Assembly (NCBI GenBank): GCA_963989385.1
Contig: OZ022507.1
Span: forward strand, 54,323,400-54,387,399
From: Ctena decussata
Taxonomy: Eukaryota; Mollusca; Bivalvia; Lucinida; Lucinidae
Direction: 5' to 3'
DNA length: 64,000 nucleotides
In this document: piece by piece, positions 32,786 through 45,500 of the stretch
Numbering within the stretch: the stretch's first letter is position 1
How the letters are laid out: every line of letters starts with the position of its first letter
Made by a program: the position numbers and the translations under genes
Notes under the pieces: generated by a model
The model's database searches: none
Seen by the model: only the letters and a program-made list of their open reading frames with translations
Told to the model about the DNA's origin: nothing

Positions 32786-34740
32786 ATATATCAGGCGAGT
32801 CGGCAAGTACATCTGTACCCATCTACATAGAACTTCTAAACTGCACACTTATATCTATAAAATTTAGGGTTCAAAGTACTTGGTCAAATGGATCATGTTT
32901 ATGGTACTGGAATCTGAGGAACAGGGAACAAATCAGTCTGCTGATTCTCACACCCTGCCGATGGAGGTCTGAAATACTTGTCCTTCATATACTTCATACC
33001 TTGCCTCATTGCTCTGTCAGCAAAAGATATTTTATCGTGAGCTTCTCATGACAGGTTGATCGTGGTAAACCAGCTTTAATAAATGAAAACGTCCTTGAGT
33101 TTCGCATAAAAATGATTCAATAAATAGGTCATTTTAATGACCCTCTCGTGATTTCACAAGCTTATTATGTGGTAAAACAAAAGGAACAGGAGGTAAAAAT
33201 ACAAGGTAAAGACGTTAAATAGGTGATAAAAATACAATGTAAGGCAAGGATCCAATTGATTGTACCGTGCTTTTATCACGAGGAACCAGAGACAAAACCG
33301 TAAATGCCATTTTTTTTTCAAATTACCTTGTTCCTTCTTTTTTGCCAGTTATAAAACATAGAAAGCACATCAACTGACATACTATCATCAATTATGAAGG
33401 CTGTAAAAGTTTTTTTGACGATTTTTACCTCTGATAGGACTATTGGGAGTTGAAGTGAGCGTTCTATAATTAGTAACAGTAAACTAGATTTTTTCTATCT
33501 GCCAATGAAAGAGCCTCTCTCGCTGCGGATATTGTTATGTGTAATTTTAAGAGGTCATTGAGGAAATCGTTAGGCCAAGGTGAAAAATGTACGTATTTTA
33601 GTCTTGATACGTATGTTCATCTATATAGGTTAATAATGTTACGCCGATTATATCTATCAATAAAGTAAATAAAATGTATATCAACCAGTCAGAAAATTAG
33701 ATTGATTATTTTTAGGTCTTTGTGCAGTTTGTTTGCTGTAGTTTTAAATATTATATTGCATACTGGTAACTATGGCAACCCCAACAAAGTGTCGCAAAGA
33801 AGCAAATACATGTACGAATCAAATGTCCGAAGTGATAAAGTGGCCAACATCAAGGGGGTAACATGTAGAGTAACTTCACGGTACAAAAATGAAGTCTATA
33901 ATATGTCAGTATCTAGAAAAAAGCATCAATAAAGAGAGCAGGAACATGAAAAGGGGCCCTTTGGGAAAGTATATGAAGTGATCTAAAAGGGAAAACTGTC
34001 TACTTCACACAAATGATACTTCAGGTTATCAGACACTAAAATTATGAACATTAATCATAAGATAAAGTAGATTTCAGCTGATTTAAAAAATAAATACATA
34101 AGATCAGGAGGTGCATCACTATCTTATTTAATGATAAGTTACATATCGCTCTGTGGATATTTAACTATAATCTTAAATAGTTGTTCAACATACACAATAA
34201 CTCTAATATTATTTGTCGACAAGTTGGTTTCTTGTTTGATGCTTAGTTTGGTCTAATTCCGATTCATCTGGTGGTTGTCTTTGCTCCTGTCTTTCAGTGC
34301 TGTTGTATAACTCTCAAGGGATCCCCGGGTGTCGCAGTACATTGTTTCTGTCGAGTACTCGATTTATCAGAGTTTTTAACCGTGATATTTTTCCGTGATG
34401 ATTCGTTGATGGGTTATACTGTAGAAACGAACAGCTATCTAAATGTTTTGAACCATTGCAGAGCCTAAGGGCGATGGTTTGGAGCCAGTGAAACCGTCAT
34501 AAGCTATTGACACCAAGAGGTTCATACGACACAAAATAACAAAACGCAAAGTAACTAGGCCCTTTCTTCCCCAAACAAGGTGGTCACAATGCTAACTAAG
34601 TAAGACTATCAAACCCAACAAGGCAGAGATGTTGGAAATCCATGTGGATACATCAACAGACAAACATCAGGGGAATGCCAAGTTAGATACATGTAATAGG
34701 ATGAAAACAGCGTACATCTCCTTCACCACCCCGTTTTAAA
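32786..34740. other. intergenic DNA, nothing recognised
   Basis: About 2 kb of AT-rich DNA. Short open frames show no domain or splice support. Confidence 0.5.
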
Positions 34741-35630
34741 GATATTTATGTCCCCTCACCATGGGGGATATTGTTTTTGGTGTGGATTCCGTCGGCGTCA
34801 GCATCGGTGTCCGCGTCGGGGTAGCGGTAGCTTCTTGTCTGCACTCTATCATGGATTTTGACCAAACTGGCATAGATGCACGACTGGGTGGGGACCTTGA
34901 CCTTATTTTCAAGGTCACAGGAGGTCAAAGAATGATGAAAAATATCTTGTCCTAAAGGAATTGATGGATTTTTACCAAACTGGTACAAATATATAACTGG
35001 GAGATAGCAAAGGACTTATTAGCTTTTGGTGGCCTTGACCCCATTGTCAGGAGGTCAAAGCGTGTTGAAAAATGACTTGTCTGCACAGTATCTCTTGAAT
35101 GTATGGGTGGATTTAAACCAAACTTGCACAGATATATCACTGGGAGATGGTAAGGAACTTATTAGGTGTTGGTAATCTTGACCCCATTTTCAAAGGCACA
35201 GGAGGTCAAAGAGTGTTGAAAAATGTCAGAAAAATGAAAAATGTGTGCACAATATCTCCTGAGTTGATAGAATGGATTTCAACCAAACTTGCACAGATAT
35301 ATAATTGGGCAAAGCAAAAGAACTGATTATATTTTGGTGACCTTGACTATTTTCAAGGTCACAGGAGGTCAAAGAATGTTGAAAATGGCGTTTATGCACC
35401 ATATCACCTGAATAGATGGATGGATTTGATGTAAGCTGTCACAGATACATTACTTGGAGATGGAAAAGAAGTGATTAAATTTTGGTGACCTTGGCCTCTT
35501 TTTCAAGGTCGTAGAAGATGATCTTGATCCTATTTCAAGGTCACAGAAGGTCTTTACTTGGCAGCATTTAAGGAAAATGATACTGCTGGGAAAGCGCGGG
35601 TGGTGGGACATCTGTTTTTGTCAAAACATT
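34741..35630. repeat. tandem array (about 112-166 bp units) rich in TCAAGGTCA motifs
   Basis: Head TATGTCCCCTCACCATGGGGG, then units around GGATTT..ACCAAACT.GCACAGAT at 34855, 34967, 35107, 35273 and 35421, most with TTTGGTGACCTTGAC and TTTTCAAGGTCACAGGAGGT. It closes near GGTGGGACAT. Same family as 62158-63395. Confidence 0.8.
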
Positions 35631-36410
35631 TCCCAGTATGGTCGTCCCATATGCATGTCTGGTGCTAAAGCGGTTTATCAATACAGTGGCGATATGGAAT
35701 ATGGAGCGATTCCTCTAAAAGTACCTGGTGATGAGAGTGGCAATTTCCAGGTGGCCAATTATTACTTTATACTATTTATATGGACAAGTCCTTGAGGTAG
35801 TCCTCAGTGCTAAGCATTTATGAACAGGAGTGTAGGAGCGGTAAATTTCTTATGCGTCTTGTTCGTAGACAGAATTTCAAGAAATGCCTACAGACTGAAG
35901 GAATATCAGACTTAAGTGCCTCGGATGTACGACACTGCATACAACACTGGTGCGGCCTCAGCTTTTGTATGCTGCCCCCATCATTAGACCCTTACACAGA
36001 ACGAGAAAATACTCAAGATCTTTATTGTAAGTCATCACAGAAAGAGGGTTTGTGGGTAAGCAAAGTAAACATACAATAATAAGAAGCTCTTCAGAACAAG
36101 CCGTATAGAGCAGCATAACTAGTGCTACTTCAGGTGAAATACACCTGTTGCACCACAGCGGAACTAAATGCCCCTTTAGAAGCATAGGGGAAATATCGAG
36201 ATTACAGAAGTTCGTAGGACGAAATAGTTCTACTTCAGAAGAATCACCCTTCATTAGCACAGCAGAAATAGTGCTATTTCATAAGACATAAGATGTCTTC
36301 TGAAGAATGGCTCATTCGCTGACCTACTAAAAGATAATATCTTCTGAGTTTGCGCTATTTCGGTAGCGCTGATGCAGGGGAATAACTTCTGGAGTATATT
36401 TTCTGCGTCC
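35631..36410. other. intergenic DNA, nothing recognised
   Basis: No gene or known repeat identified; the last 250 bp contain weak versions of the AGTAGCGCTA-type motif of the next array. Confidence 0.45.
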
Positions 36411-36657
36411 AGGCCTCGAGGTTATAAAACTTTTTTCATGCTCAACTCGACTGAGCATGAAATTTTCTCTGCTGATAAATATGAAAATGCCAACTAATGT
36501 TGGCAATTTCATATTCATAAGCAGAGAAAATTACATACTCAGCTAAACTGAGCCAGAAAAACAACTGTCCTTATCAGTAATTTGCTATTTATTAGCAGGT
36601 AAAATTTCATGCTCAGCTGAGTTGAGCACGAACAAAGTTTTATAACCTCGGGGCCTC
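36411..36657. mobile_element. palindromic MITE (family 2), copy B
   Basis: Ends AGGCCTCGAGGTTATAAAAC and GTTTTATAACCTCGGGGCCT, with the same internal arms as 14810-15058. Confidence 0.85.
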
Positions 36658-36679
36658 TTCTCATAACGATGCTCCAAAT

Positions 36680-37490
36680 GTAATGCTGGTGTGACCGCTC
36701 TGCCACTGATGCCTTTGAAAGTACCGTTAGTCCCGCTGCGCTACCAAAGGCTAATGTCATTTAATGTACATGAAGCGCCAGTTCCAATTCGCTACAAAGA
36801 CTGATGTTAAATGAAGTAGCGCTGTTTCCGTTGCGCTACCAAAAGGTGATGTCTACAGAAGTAGGGCTATTTCTGCTGCGCCACCAAAGTGGGATGTCTT
36901 GAAGTAGCCCTTTTCCATTGCGCTACCAAAAGGTGGTGTACTCTGAAGTAGCCGTAGTTCCGCTGCGCTACCAAAGGGTGATGTCTACTGAAGTAGCGCT
37001 ACTTCCGCTGCGCTACCCAAGTGGGATATCTTTGAAGTAGCTCTTTTTCCACTGCGCTACCAAAAAATAGTTTGCTCTGAAGTAGCGCTACTTACGCTGC
37101 GCTACCAAAGGGTGATGCGTTTTAAAGTTGCGCTACCAAAGGCTGCTGTCTTATGAAATAGCGCTATTTTTGCTTCTCTACCAAAAGCTTATATCTTCTA
37201 AAGTAGCGTTATTTCCGTTACGCTTACAAGTGGGATGTTTTTCGCAGCACCGCTAATTCCGTTTAGGCAAAATCTTTCAAAGGCTGATGTGTTTTGATGT
37301 CATGCTTATTCCGTTGCGCTATCTAAAGGTGGCGCCTTCAGAAATACTGCTTGTTACACTGCGCTACTGTAGAATGATATCTTTTGGGACAGCCCTTATT
37401 CTGCTGCGATGTCTTGTTTTGCTACCAAAGGGTAAGTTGTCCTCTGAAGTAACACTTATTCCGCTGCACACACAGAATGCTGATATTTTT
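36680..37490. repeat. minisatellite, unit about 60 bp
   Basis: Degenerate units built on GAAGTAGCGCTATTTCCGCT and GCGCTACCAAAGGGTGATGT, about a dozen copies. Each unit holds an internal GTAGCGC/GCGCTAC inverted pair. Confidence 0.85.
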
Positions 37491-38119
37491 GATTGATTTC
37501 TTCACGTGAAAGAATAAAAAGTCTTGCTCTCGTTATATTTCAGTGACCTCCACCTATCACTTTTATGGGCACCAAACATCAGTTTGGGTATTTTCATGAT
37601 GTTAGGATGCAGCCCTAATATTAGTACGAATGCCATATGCAAATGCAAAAATGAAAACTCTTGCTTTATCAATTTCAATTTGTCGCCCCACCCTCCCCGC
37701 CTGCCTCTCACTCACCACGATTACTTGTGTGCACCCTATTCACTCCAATGCAATTTGAAACATTTCGGTAACTCTTGGAAGGAATATAGAGGTAATAGGC
37801 CTTTCGGTTATCGAGAAAAAGACTTTTGAAGAGTTTTTACCATATATGGGCATGGGGGCCATCTTGTTCAAGTGACCAAGACCATCTGAACAAACTATGG
37901 TTCTTTTAAGCCAGTGAAGCTCCATATGAAAAAGAGATGTGCTCATGGACGAATGACAACTTGCTTTCAATATATTAGTTACCTCCCGTAGTACCTATTT
38001 TTATGAGCTGTATGAAGAAATATGGAAATATCAAACCAACTTAATTTCCTGCAATTGAAATATTTCCAGTTTCCATTCAATTATATTATTTTATTTGGAT
38101 CTCAATGTTTTCTTTGTTT

Positions 38120-38152
<33 letters not shown>

Positions 38153-38571
38153 CTTTGTTTTTAATTCAATCGGGTGCGAACATTAGACAGAACAATTGTT
38201 AGCTAAAATTGATTATTAGCTTAAGTTCATAACAATTTAGTGTGACAGATGTGCGTTTCTGTATGTAACTTATTCAATGTAGCTTTACCTAAAAATTTTC
38301 CAAAACCATGTGATGTGCAAATCTCAGCAGACAACACTCGCATCCCCGTTCGTGTTCACATTAGCCCTTTCAAGACTGAAAAAACTTTCAGTGGACAAAT
38401 TTAAACAGTGAAGACCCAGTTCAGACGCCGCAGAATGCGGCGTCTGATCAGTGTCCACACTGTTTCCTTACTAGAGTTTCTTTGCAAAATATGATAAAAT
38501 TGAATACATGACCAGAAACCTCTAAACACTCTAGACTCATAGGGTCAAAGAGTCATCCAAAGCCAACGGTA
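37491..38571. other. intergenic DNA with poly-T and a hairpin
   Basis: A poly-T run of about 35 at 38118-38152. At 38396-38468 AAACAGTG..GAC...GACGCCGC/GCGGCGTC...CACTGTTT forms a palindrome related to 17870-18060. No gene seen. Confidence 0.55.
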
Positions 38572-39747
38572 TGAGGGTTGTTCAGAAAGTTCTGATTCTA
38601 GCCGCATAACTTTGTTTAACGACATGCTAGGGACAAATGCTAAGCATGTATTGAAAGCACTACGTTTCGTCTTTATAATGATACCTAACACTATCCAAAG
38701 ATATATAGTCTTATTGAGCAGTTACAATGCATGTTATTAGGCCCCAGTCATACCACTGAGCTAATTTCATATGTGAATTTATTTTCAGTGTGTCATTCCT
38801 GTGAAAAATCATTGTAAATATAAAATGATTTTTTTTTCAGCTTCTTGTCAATCGTTGCATTCAATATCTATTCAAAAATTAGAATGGCAGCAAACGTTAT
38901 CGATTTAGTCCTTGCAAAGCAATGCGCAGTTCTTATGACGTTAGTGAAAACAACGTCAACCGCATTTTCGAAAGCTCGTAGCGGCTTCGTTGTTTACATT
39001 AATTCAATGTTTCGACGGTTTTGAATTGGCCCATGCAAAGGCTCTTCCTAACAAAATTTTGAATGTTTAAATCCTTGTTTTTGTTACAAAACCATTATAA
39101 CTTTAGTAGAAAGGGAGAATTTGCTACTACATAAAATGCTTACAGCGTAAATTGAAGAGACAGTATGGAAGTAAAAAGTATGCAAAGACCAGGAACTGAA
39201 ACAATCAAAATCCAAATCCAGCCCTCAAACCATAGTTGGAAACAACTAAGATTACAAATAATCAAGATACAGAGAACATATGGCCAACCGAGTGAGCAGC
39301 TTGTTCCCAAAAGGTGGCCACTCAGCAACTGCAAACAACCCCTGAGGATTGGAAGAATAAGAGCATTAAATGGATGTGCGGGGAGACTTTTTGGGGCCGC
39401 CACACAGCACAACCACAAGAACTCTGATAATAAAACTAGATTAAATATATTTTCCGCGATATTTACAGGTCAGAGTTGCTTGGGGAGTAAGTTTAAGTAG
39501 CAATGATGAAAACAATTCAAAGACTGCTCATATATGAACTATGACCTTCTTAAGTGAAAATCTGCAGTGGCTGTAGGGTAACCTCTTTCAAAAACGTTAA
39601 AAAATACGTCCTTCAGAAAATATACACCACGTTTGCAGAGTTGTCCGGACATACTATACCTTTATCTATTTTCGCTATCAGAAGTTCTGTATTTATCATG
39701 GTTACCAAAATTAGACGTCACGATCAGAACTTTCTGAACAGCCCTCG
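38572..39747. mobile_element. mariner-type element, degenerate
   Basis: TA at both borders (38570-38571 and 39748-39749). Terminal repeats TGAGGGTTGTTCAGAAAGTT and, inverted, CGAGGGCTGTTCAGAAAGTT. Length 1,176 bp, close to a full mariner, but no intact transposase frame of about 340 residues is present and no DD34D block was recognised. It is either a decayed mariner or a non-autonomous derivative. Confidence 0.75.
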
Positions 39748-41128
39748 TAGACAAGTCTACTAGTCCAAAATGGGTTAATAAACTAACGCTACCACAGACT
39801 ACACCAGAGACCACATAAGTGCATAGGCTCCCCCCCCCCCCACCCCGCCCAACCCCACCCCACCATACACACACACACACACACACTCCGCACAAAATAG
39901 GACACAATTTATTTCGTTTCGGCAGAGTGTCGCCTAAGACAGCTTTTCGTACACTTAAAACGCGAAATTGATTTTAAATGTCACAGTACCGGCTCAGGAT
40001 TGATGGTTAATCCGTCTTGTGCAAGACACACGAAGCCCAATGGAAAATGTGTAGCCTTGCTCTTATTTTTCCTGGAAAAACATTAACCTCAGTGACCTGC
40101 AAGCTGAAAGCTGATTACCAAAAATGATATGACTTTGTGATGGCAAATAGAACATGTCCTATTCCCCATGACTTGCCGTGCATGATTTTAGAAACATACA
40201 TGACTGTGTAATAGGAAGTAATAGTAGTGTTTACCCTGCATGATTTGTAATGCATGACAAAGTCAGGACGACAAATCATGCACTGTAAACATCCCTGGAC
40301 AGTGCAAGATCTGTACGGTGAGATAAATCCTGTGGCTGCATCTCCTGTTTCAGTTTTTAGCCGAATTATTCAATTAACATTTTAAAGCTGTTATCACTAT
40401 CTAAAGCTGACCATACTTTATCTTATTCGTTATTGTGCCCTCTCTGCCAGGGTTGCAGTTCTTGTTCTGCCCAGAAACGTTGATCAAGAGGCTGAAACTG
40501 CTTTTTTTCTTCAGCCTTCTAATCCCTTTGTACTGCTATCTTAAGTCACGATTATGAGCCTTTCTGTAAAAGTAACAAACTTTAATAAGTGAGATCAATC
40601 GTGTATCCTCATATCATTCAGTTTTCAAACGATTTTATGGAGCTTTCGAGATATATTATCGCTGTCGGAAGTGGATAATTCAACCGAAGACCGCAGTCCA
40701 CCTCTGAGCAAAACGTGAAAGATCAGAATGTTGACACACACAAGTTTACAGCCAACAAAGTGACCAACGTCCTCTTCTTCTCATGAGGTGAAAATCATAT
40801 TCCTATGATCATATCGACAGATATTCAGTGCCAATATTCTCTGACATATCGATGTATTTAAATACAACAACAAACACACACTCACACGCACTTCTACTTC
40901 CCCCGCCCTCTCGCACCGCACACACGAATACGCACTAAAAAAGTAAATACAGGAAAATAATTCGTAATCTAAGTACTGACTGACACACAACCTAATTAAA
41001 ATGATTGCCTATCAAGCAATATTTGTTTATCGTATCTTTTACTGTAAACAAAGTGCATTACCAGGCTAGCAATATTTTTTGATTAGAATATTTTTTGTTC
41101 AAAACAGATATTTTGTTTGTCTATCAAA
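39748..41128. other. intergenic DNA, no gene seen
   Basis: A C-rich then (CA)n tract at about 39829-39888. Around 40150-40300 the phrase TGCATGATTT recurs in both orientations. The final 100 bp would be the promoter region of the candidate exon at 41129. Confidence 0.45.
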
Positions 41129-41188
41129 ATGATGAACATTGTTCAAATTACATTATTTGTATTGGTTTTAAGTTGCTTTCCATTACAA
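41129..41188 (+). CDS. candidate first exon encoding a signal peptide
   Basis: Two adjacent ATG codons, then a 20-codon frame with a hydrophobic core (ITLFVLVLSCF) typical of a secretory signal peptide, ending in a perfect donor (CAA|GTAAGTA). The context CAAA before ATG is favourable. No continuation exon was identified in the window, so the protein is unknown; the gene could continue past the transposon at 42153 or the match may be chance. Confidence 0.35.
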
Positions 41189-41302
41189 GTAAGTAAATTT
41201 TATTTATAAAACAATCACATTGGACTTGAAGAAACTCTTAGAATTTTCACCTCTCAGTAAAGGACTTCTATGCTTAAGGCGTGAATTTTCCCTATGATTA
41301 AT

Positions 41303-41461
41303 TAAGGAATGAATTTCATTTTTCTGAGGTTTAGCGAGGTATAAACTACATTGGGTCGCGTGCAAAGTAAGTGAACCCCGAAGGGGTTCATGTAAACTTT
41401 GCTAGCGACCCAATGTAGTTTATACTTCGATAAACATCAGAAAAATTAAGTTCATTGCTTA
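41303..41461. repeat. palindromic repeat, copy 1
   Basis: TTTCTGAGGTTTAGCGAGGT...ACTACATTGGGTCGC pairs with GCGACCCAATGTAGT...AACATCAGAAA, with a CCCCGAAGGGG centre. About 159 bp. A second copy is at 41675-41834. Confidence 0.9.
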
Positions 41462-41674
41462 TATTTACATTCTTTTCTATCTTTTATTTGACCACAAGTT
41501 TGCGTTAGGGGCTACAGTTGAAGTAGAAAAAACTATATACGCAGTTTTTCTGCTCAACGCGGAACAGCGTTAACGACGTCATAACGCCGCCTATGTCCAA
41601 TCAGATGTGGAGTTTCATGGTTTATTTTGACGTCACTTAACGGCATGTGACCTCGCGTGAACCGATGTAGTTAT

Positions 41675-41834
41675 TTAAGGAATGAATTTCATTTTTCTGA
41701 GGTTTATCGAAGTGTAAACTACATTGGGTCACGTGCAAAGTGAATGAACCCCGAAGGGGTTCATGTAAACTTTGCTAGTGACCCAATGTAGTTTACACTT
41801 CGATAAACATCAGAAAAATTAAGTTCATTGCTTA
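41675..41834. repeat. palindromic repeat, copy 2
   Basis: Same structure as 41303-41461, 372 bp downstream; flanking AT-rich and ACGTCA-containing sequence is also repeated, so the block is a tandem duplication. Confidence 0.9.
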
Positions 41835-42147
41835 TATTTACATTCGTTTCAATCAACTCTTTCTTGAAAAATCTTATATAAGCCCTAAAATTGAAGCAAT
41901 AAAACATGTACACGCAGGTTTTTCTGCTAACAGCAGAACGGCATGCATGACGTCATGACGTTGCTGACGTCCAATCAGCTGGTAGAGAGCCATTGTTTAT
42001 TTTTACGTCATTGACGTCGCGTGTCTCAATGTAATTATTGGAATGTAAACTACATTACGTTCCAATGATTTACTATAGGGCTTTTCAGTAACTACACCAC
42101 GAATGTAAATATTGAAGTTTAAACTACATGACATTCTTATGGTTTAC

Positions 42148-42152
42148 TATAG
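42148..42152. repeat. target-site duplication TATAG, left
   Basis: TATAG precedes the transposon and is repeated at 47626-47630. A related unoccupied sequence at 42070-42085 (TTTACTATAGGGCTTTT) shows the empty-site arrangement. Confidence 0.8.
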
Positions 42153-42166
42153 CAGTGGCGGATTCA
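42153..42166. repeat. transposon left terminal inverted repeat
   Basis: CAGTGGCGGATTCA, matching the inverted right end at 12 of 14 positions. Confidence 0.8.
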
Positions 42167-42418
42167 AGGGGGGGCGCGCCCGGCGCGCGCCCCTCCCTAA
42201 AATCGCTAAAGCAAGGGTTTTTTTTAATGATTTATAGCTGTTTTTTTAAATGTCTGATTTTTTTCTTGCTAGCTCCGCTCGCAAACGTAGAAATCTCAAT
42301 TCAAAGATGCCACATCGGCGACGCCCCTCTTTTACCGCCATTTAATTGTCTTTCTGTGTTTACTGCCTACCATTCTGTTATTCAATTGTTTTTCGGTTCC
42401 GTTTTCCGTAAACAAACG

Positions 42419-42510
42419 ATGGAATCCCAGGATGAACCGATCGCAAAACGAGCGAAAGTTCAAAAGACTTTGGATGGCTTCTTTCCAAGAGCAGATCATG
42501 GGGAAAGGCG
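42419..42510 (+). CDS. transposon gene exon 1 (NLS-like and PIP box)
   Basis: ATG through CG|GTATGC, 30 codons plus two bases. Contains KRAKVQKTLDGFF. The start is chosen because it is the first ATG of the frame and lies directly before the basic cluster. Confidence 0.75.
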
Positions 42511-45500
42511 GTATGCATCTCTTTTTTCATTTCAATTTTCTTTAGGTTACACTTATTGATTAGATCGATACTATATACAGCTGCTGAAGCTTTTAGAAAA
42601 ATCACTGCATGACTGACCCGTTCAATGACGTCATCCACTCCAAGTTGAGGTATTTTTGTACAGAACATGCAGAATGCGGGACAGAATGAGATAGGTGACT
42701 GGTCTACACGAGACCGGATTCCATAGAAACTCAAATAAAATATATTGGCTTCGAGATAGAAAGTTGATAAGGCTGTAATTTGCCTATAAATAATTGGTTG
42801 TGTGAAAGTGTACCAAAGCTCATAACGGCAGCGCGGAGAAAATAAATATATAATTCTTTTGTACAGGGCTGTTGACATGTGCCCGGCTAGCTCAGTTGGT
42901 AGCGCGTCAGGCCTACAACTCCGAAGTCGGAAGTTCAAATCCAGCTTGAAGTGTTTTTTTTTTTTTTTTTTTTTTTTCTTCTTTTATTCTTTTTCTTGAA
43001 GCAAGAACCTATATATTTACAGTCCCTGCTGAAGTCAGGACCGCTTTTTGAAACCACTAAGTCGCATTTAAGGTTCATTTACTTGATGTTTTTTTTGTTG
43101 TTGTTTCAGACTTGTGTGCAAAGGCAACTTCCACCAAGCCGACATTGACAGTGGTGGTAGTCAGTGCGTATGTGTAGCCGTCTCATTTCTATGTAAAGAC
43201 GATACTCCCAAGTGTCCATCAGATGTCGACGCCTTGCTTCACAAAGGAACAGAACTTTTCAATTTGATAACCTCAAATCGAAGTGGGATGACTATAAGCG
43301 AACTACCGTCTTCTGTTTCGATTTTCAACAAAACCTTTAACTTGTCCTTTTATGGCCCCAGAGGTGGGGTTGTGTCTCAGAAGACCAATGACATGGAAAC
43401 ATTGACATATTGTATGAAATCGGCGTTACATGACAGTATCCAAGAATCCACGACTTTTTTGTTGACCCTAGGCAATTCACCCGGAGCCTCGATTGCAATA
43501 AAAAAAAGTCAACAACTCATTTTTTGTTTTCGATTCCCACAGCCGTAACGACATCGGCCTGTGTTCACCAGATGGAAAAGCTGTGGTACTTCAGATAAGT
43601 GCATCGCATCAACTGTACACGTATGTTCAAGACCTTGCAAGTTCACTGTCACCTGACCCCAATACACCATTCGAAGTAACAGCTGTCACAATTACAGAAA
43701 GGTAAGCGTGTTTCCCGATTGAAAGTAGAATTGTTTTTTTGTTAGAATTTACTATTTTTATATTACAGGGAAGCTAGCCTATTGATAGATGTACAAATCA
43801 AAGTTGACACCCAAAATACAATGTAGCCCTTTTCCGTTTTAATTCTTCCTCATTTTTTTTAAGTTACTTGTTAACATTGGAAACATGCAAATACGTTTTG
43901 AAATTAATTAAGTTGGCGAAAAACTTTAAGAGCGCAACTTAGATAAACATATTAGAAACTGCCCAGCGGTTCTTTAGAATCGGTTTGCATGCGCTGCCCA
44001 GTGGGGGAGACCATGACTCCTAACAGGCGTCCACGGCCTGGAATATCACATAAATGGTAAAAACATCTATTTCGGCGAATTCAAAATAAACTTTGGTATC
44101 TCTAGAGAAACCGTATTTCAAATTCTTTTTTAGATTGGAGGAAGATGTACCCACAGGAGCATGTACAGTAACACTTGATTCGGGGTCAGCAGAGCCATCA
44201 TTCGGAAGGCAAGAACAATCATCGCACGTCCGTACTTCAGAATCAGAGGCCGCGCCAGTTCATACATGTACATCAGATTCAACACACGTCCATTCTTCGC
44301 AGACAACGACCACCCATACACCCGAGTCCACGTCTACATCAGACACAATGTCTCCAAGTCAGCCACAGTGTGTACCTCCCACCCATACACCCGAGTTCAC
44401 GTCTACATCAGACACAATGTCTCCAAGTCAACCACAGTGTGAACCTAACCAGGTAAGTTTTGAAGTAATAGTTTGATATAAAAATATATAGAAGTAAATA
44501 AACGCTGGGAAATCTGAAACTTTCAAAGCCTCGAAACATGCAAAATGGAGTTGTTAGCGACCGACACGAGTTCCTAAATTTCAAAATAAAAGTAGCATCT
44601 AATAGGGTCAGTGTCTTTTTCAGCTTTTCAATTAAATTGAGCATAAATACATTTGCTATACTATGTTTTTCGAAATAGTTACTGGAGTAAATTGAAAATA
44701 TGCTGCACATGATTGGTTGTTTCATCTTGATTAATATTTAATAATTATTTGCCAGAAATAATCCCTTTTTCGCAAGAAGGGACCATTTATTACAATATCC
44801 TAATACGCCCTTAGGAGTACGATGATGTACATGAACATAATATTGTTGTTCTGTTTTCACAGAGTTGCGGTCAAGATGACGTTTCGGCTGATAAAGACAT
44901 CGCACAGTACACAAATCGTTCGGCGTCAGATTCCATTAAGTATTACTTTACAGAACACAGACAACCAAATGCCAGCTTCAAATTTCCAGGAAAGATTTAT
45001 AAAGACAAACGCAAAAAAGATGGTCAAATGAAAAGATACTGTTGCCGAGAATGGTTTGACAAGTTTGACTTCATATGCTATTCCGAACGTTTGGATGGTT
45101 TATTTTGTGTTCCTTGCTTGTTTTTCCCAGATACTTCACATCGACGTCCTAAAATACTTATCAGTGAGCCGTATCGAAATTGGAAAGATGCTGTTTCAGA
45201 TTTAAAGTCACACTCATGTAATGAATATCATATTAACTCATTGACAAAGCTTAATGCTTTTAAAACAACATTCTCTAATCAATCTACCAGAATAGATGTT
45301 ACTATCGATCAGTCTAGTACTGAGAAAATAGAGAAGAACAGGGAGATTTTAAAAGCAATCTTAAAATGTGTTGAGTTTTGCGGTCGTCAGGGTATTTCTT
45401 TGCGAGGCCATCGTGATGATGACACTAGCACCAGCCTTAATAAAGGTAACTTTAAGGCTCTGGTCAAGTTCCGAACTGAATCAGGGGATGCTTCTCTGGA

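Noticed and set aside
39165..39500. 111-codon frame inside the mariner-type element
   Set aside because: It has no mariner transposase motifs; overlaps an antisense frame of similar length.
42378..42938. 186-codon minus-strand frame
   Set aside because: It runs antisense through exon 1 and intron 1 of the transposon and over the SINE; no recognisable protein.
42881..42951. Functional tRNA gene
   Set aside because: A and B boxes are present but the acceptor ends do not pair and the anticodon stem is poor; a poly-T tail marks a SINE.
43540..43548. A splice acceptor inside the protease exon (CCCACAG|CCG)
   Set aside because: Using it would delete the VFDSHSR box, while reading through with one base removed restores it in the frame demanded by both exon ends.
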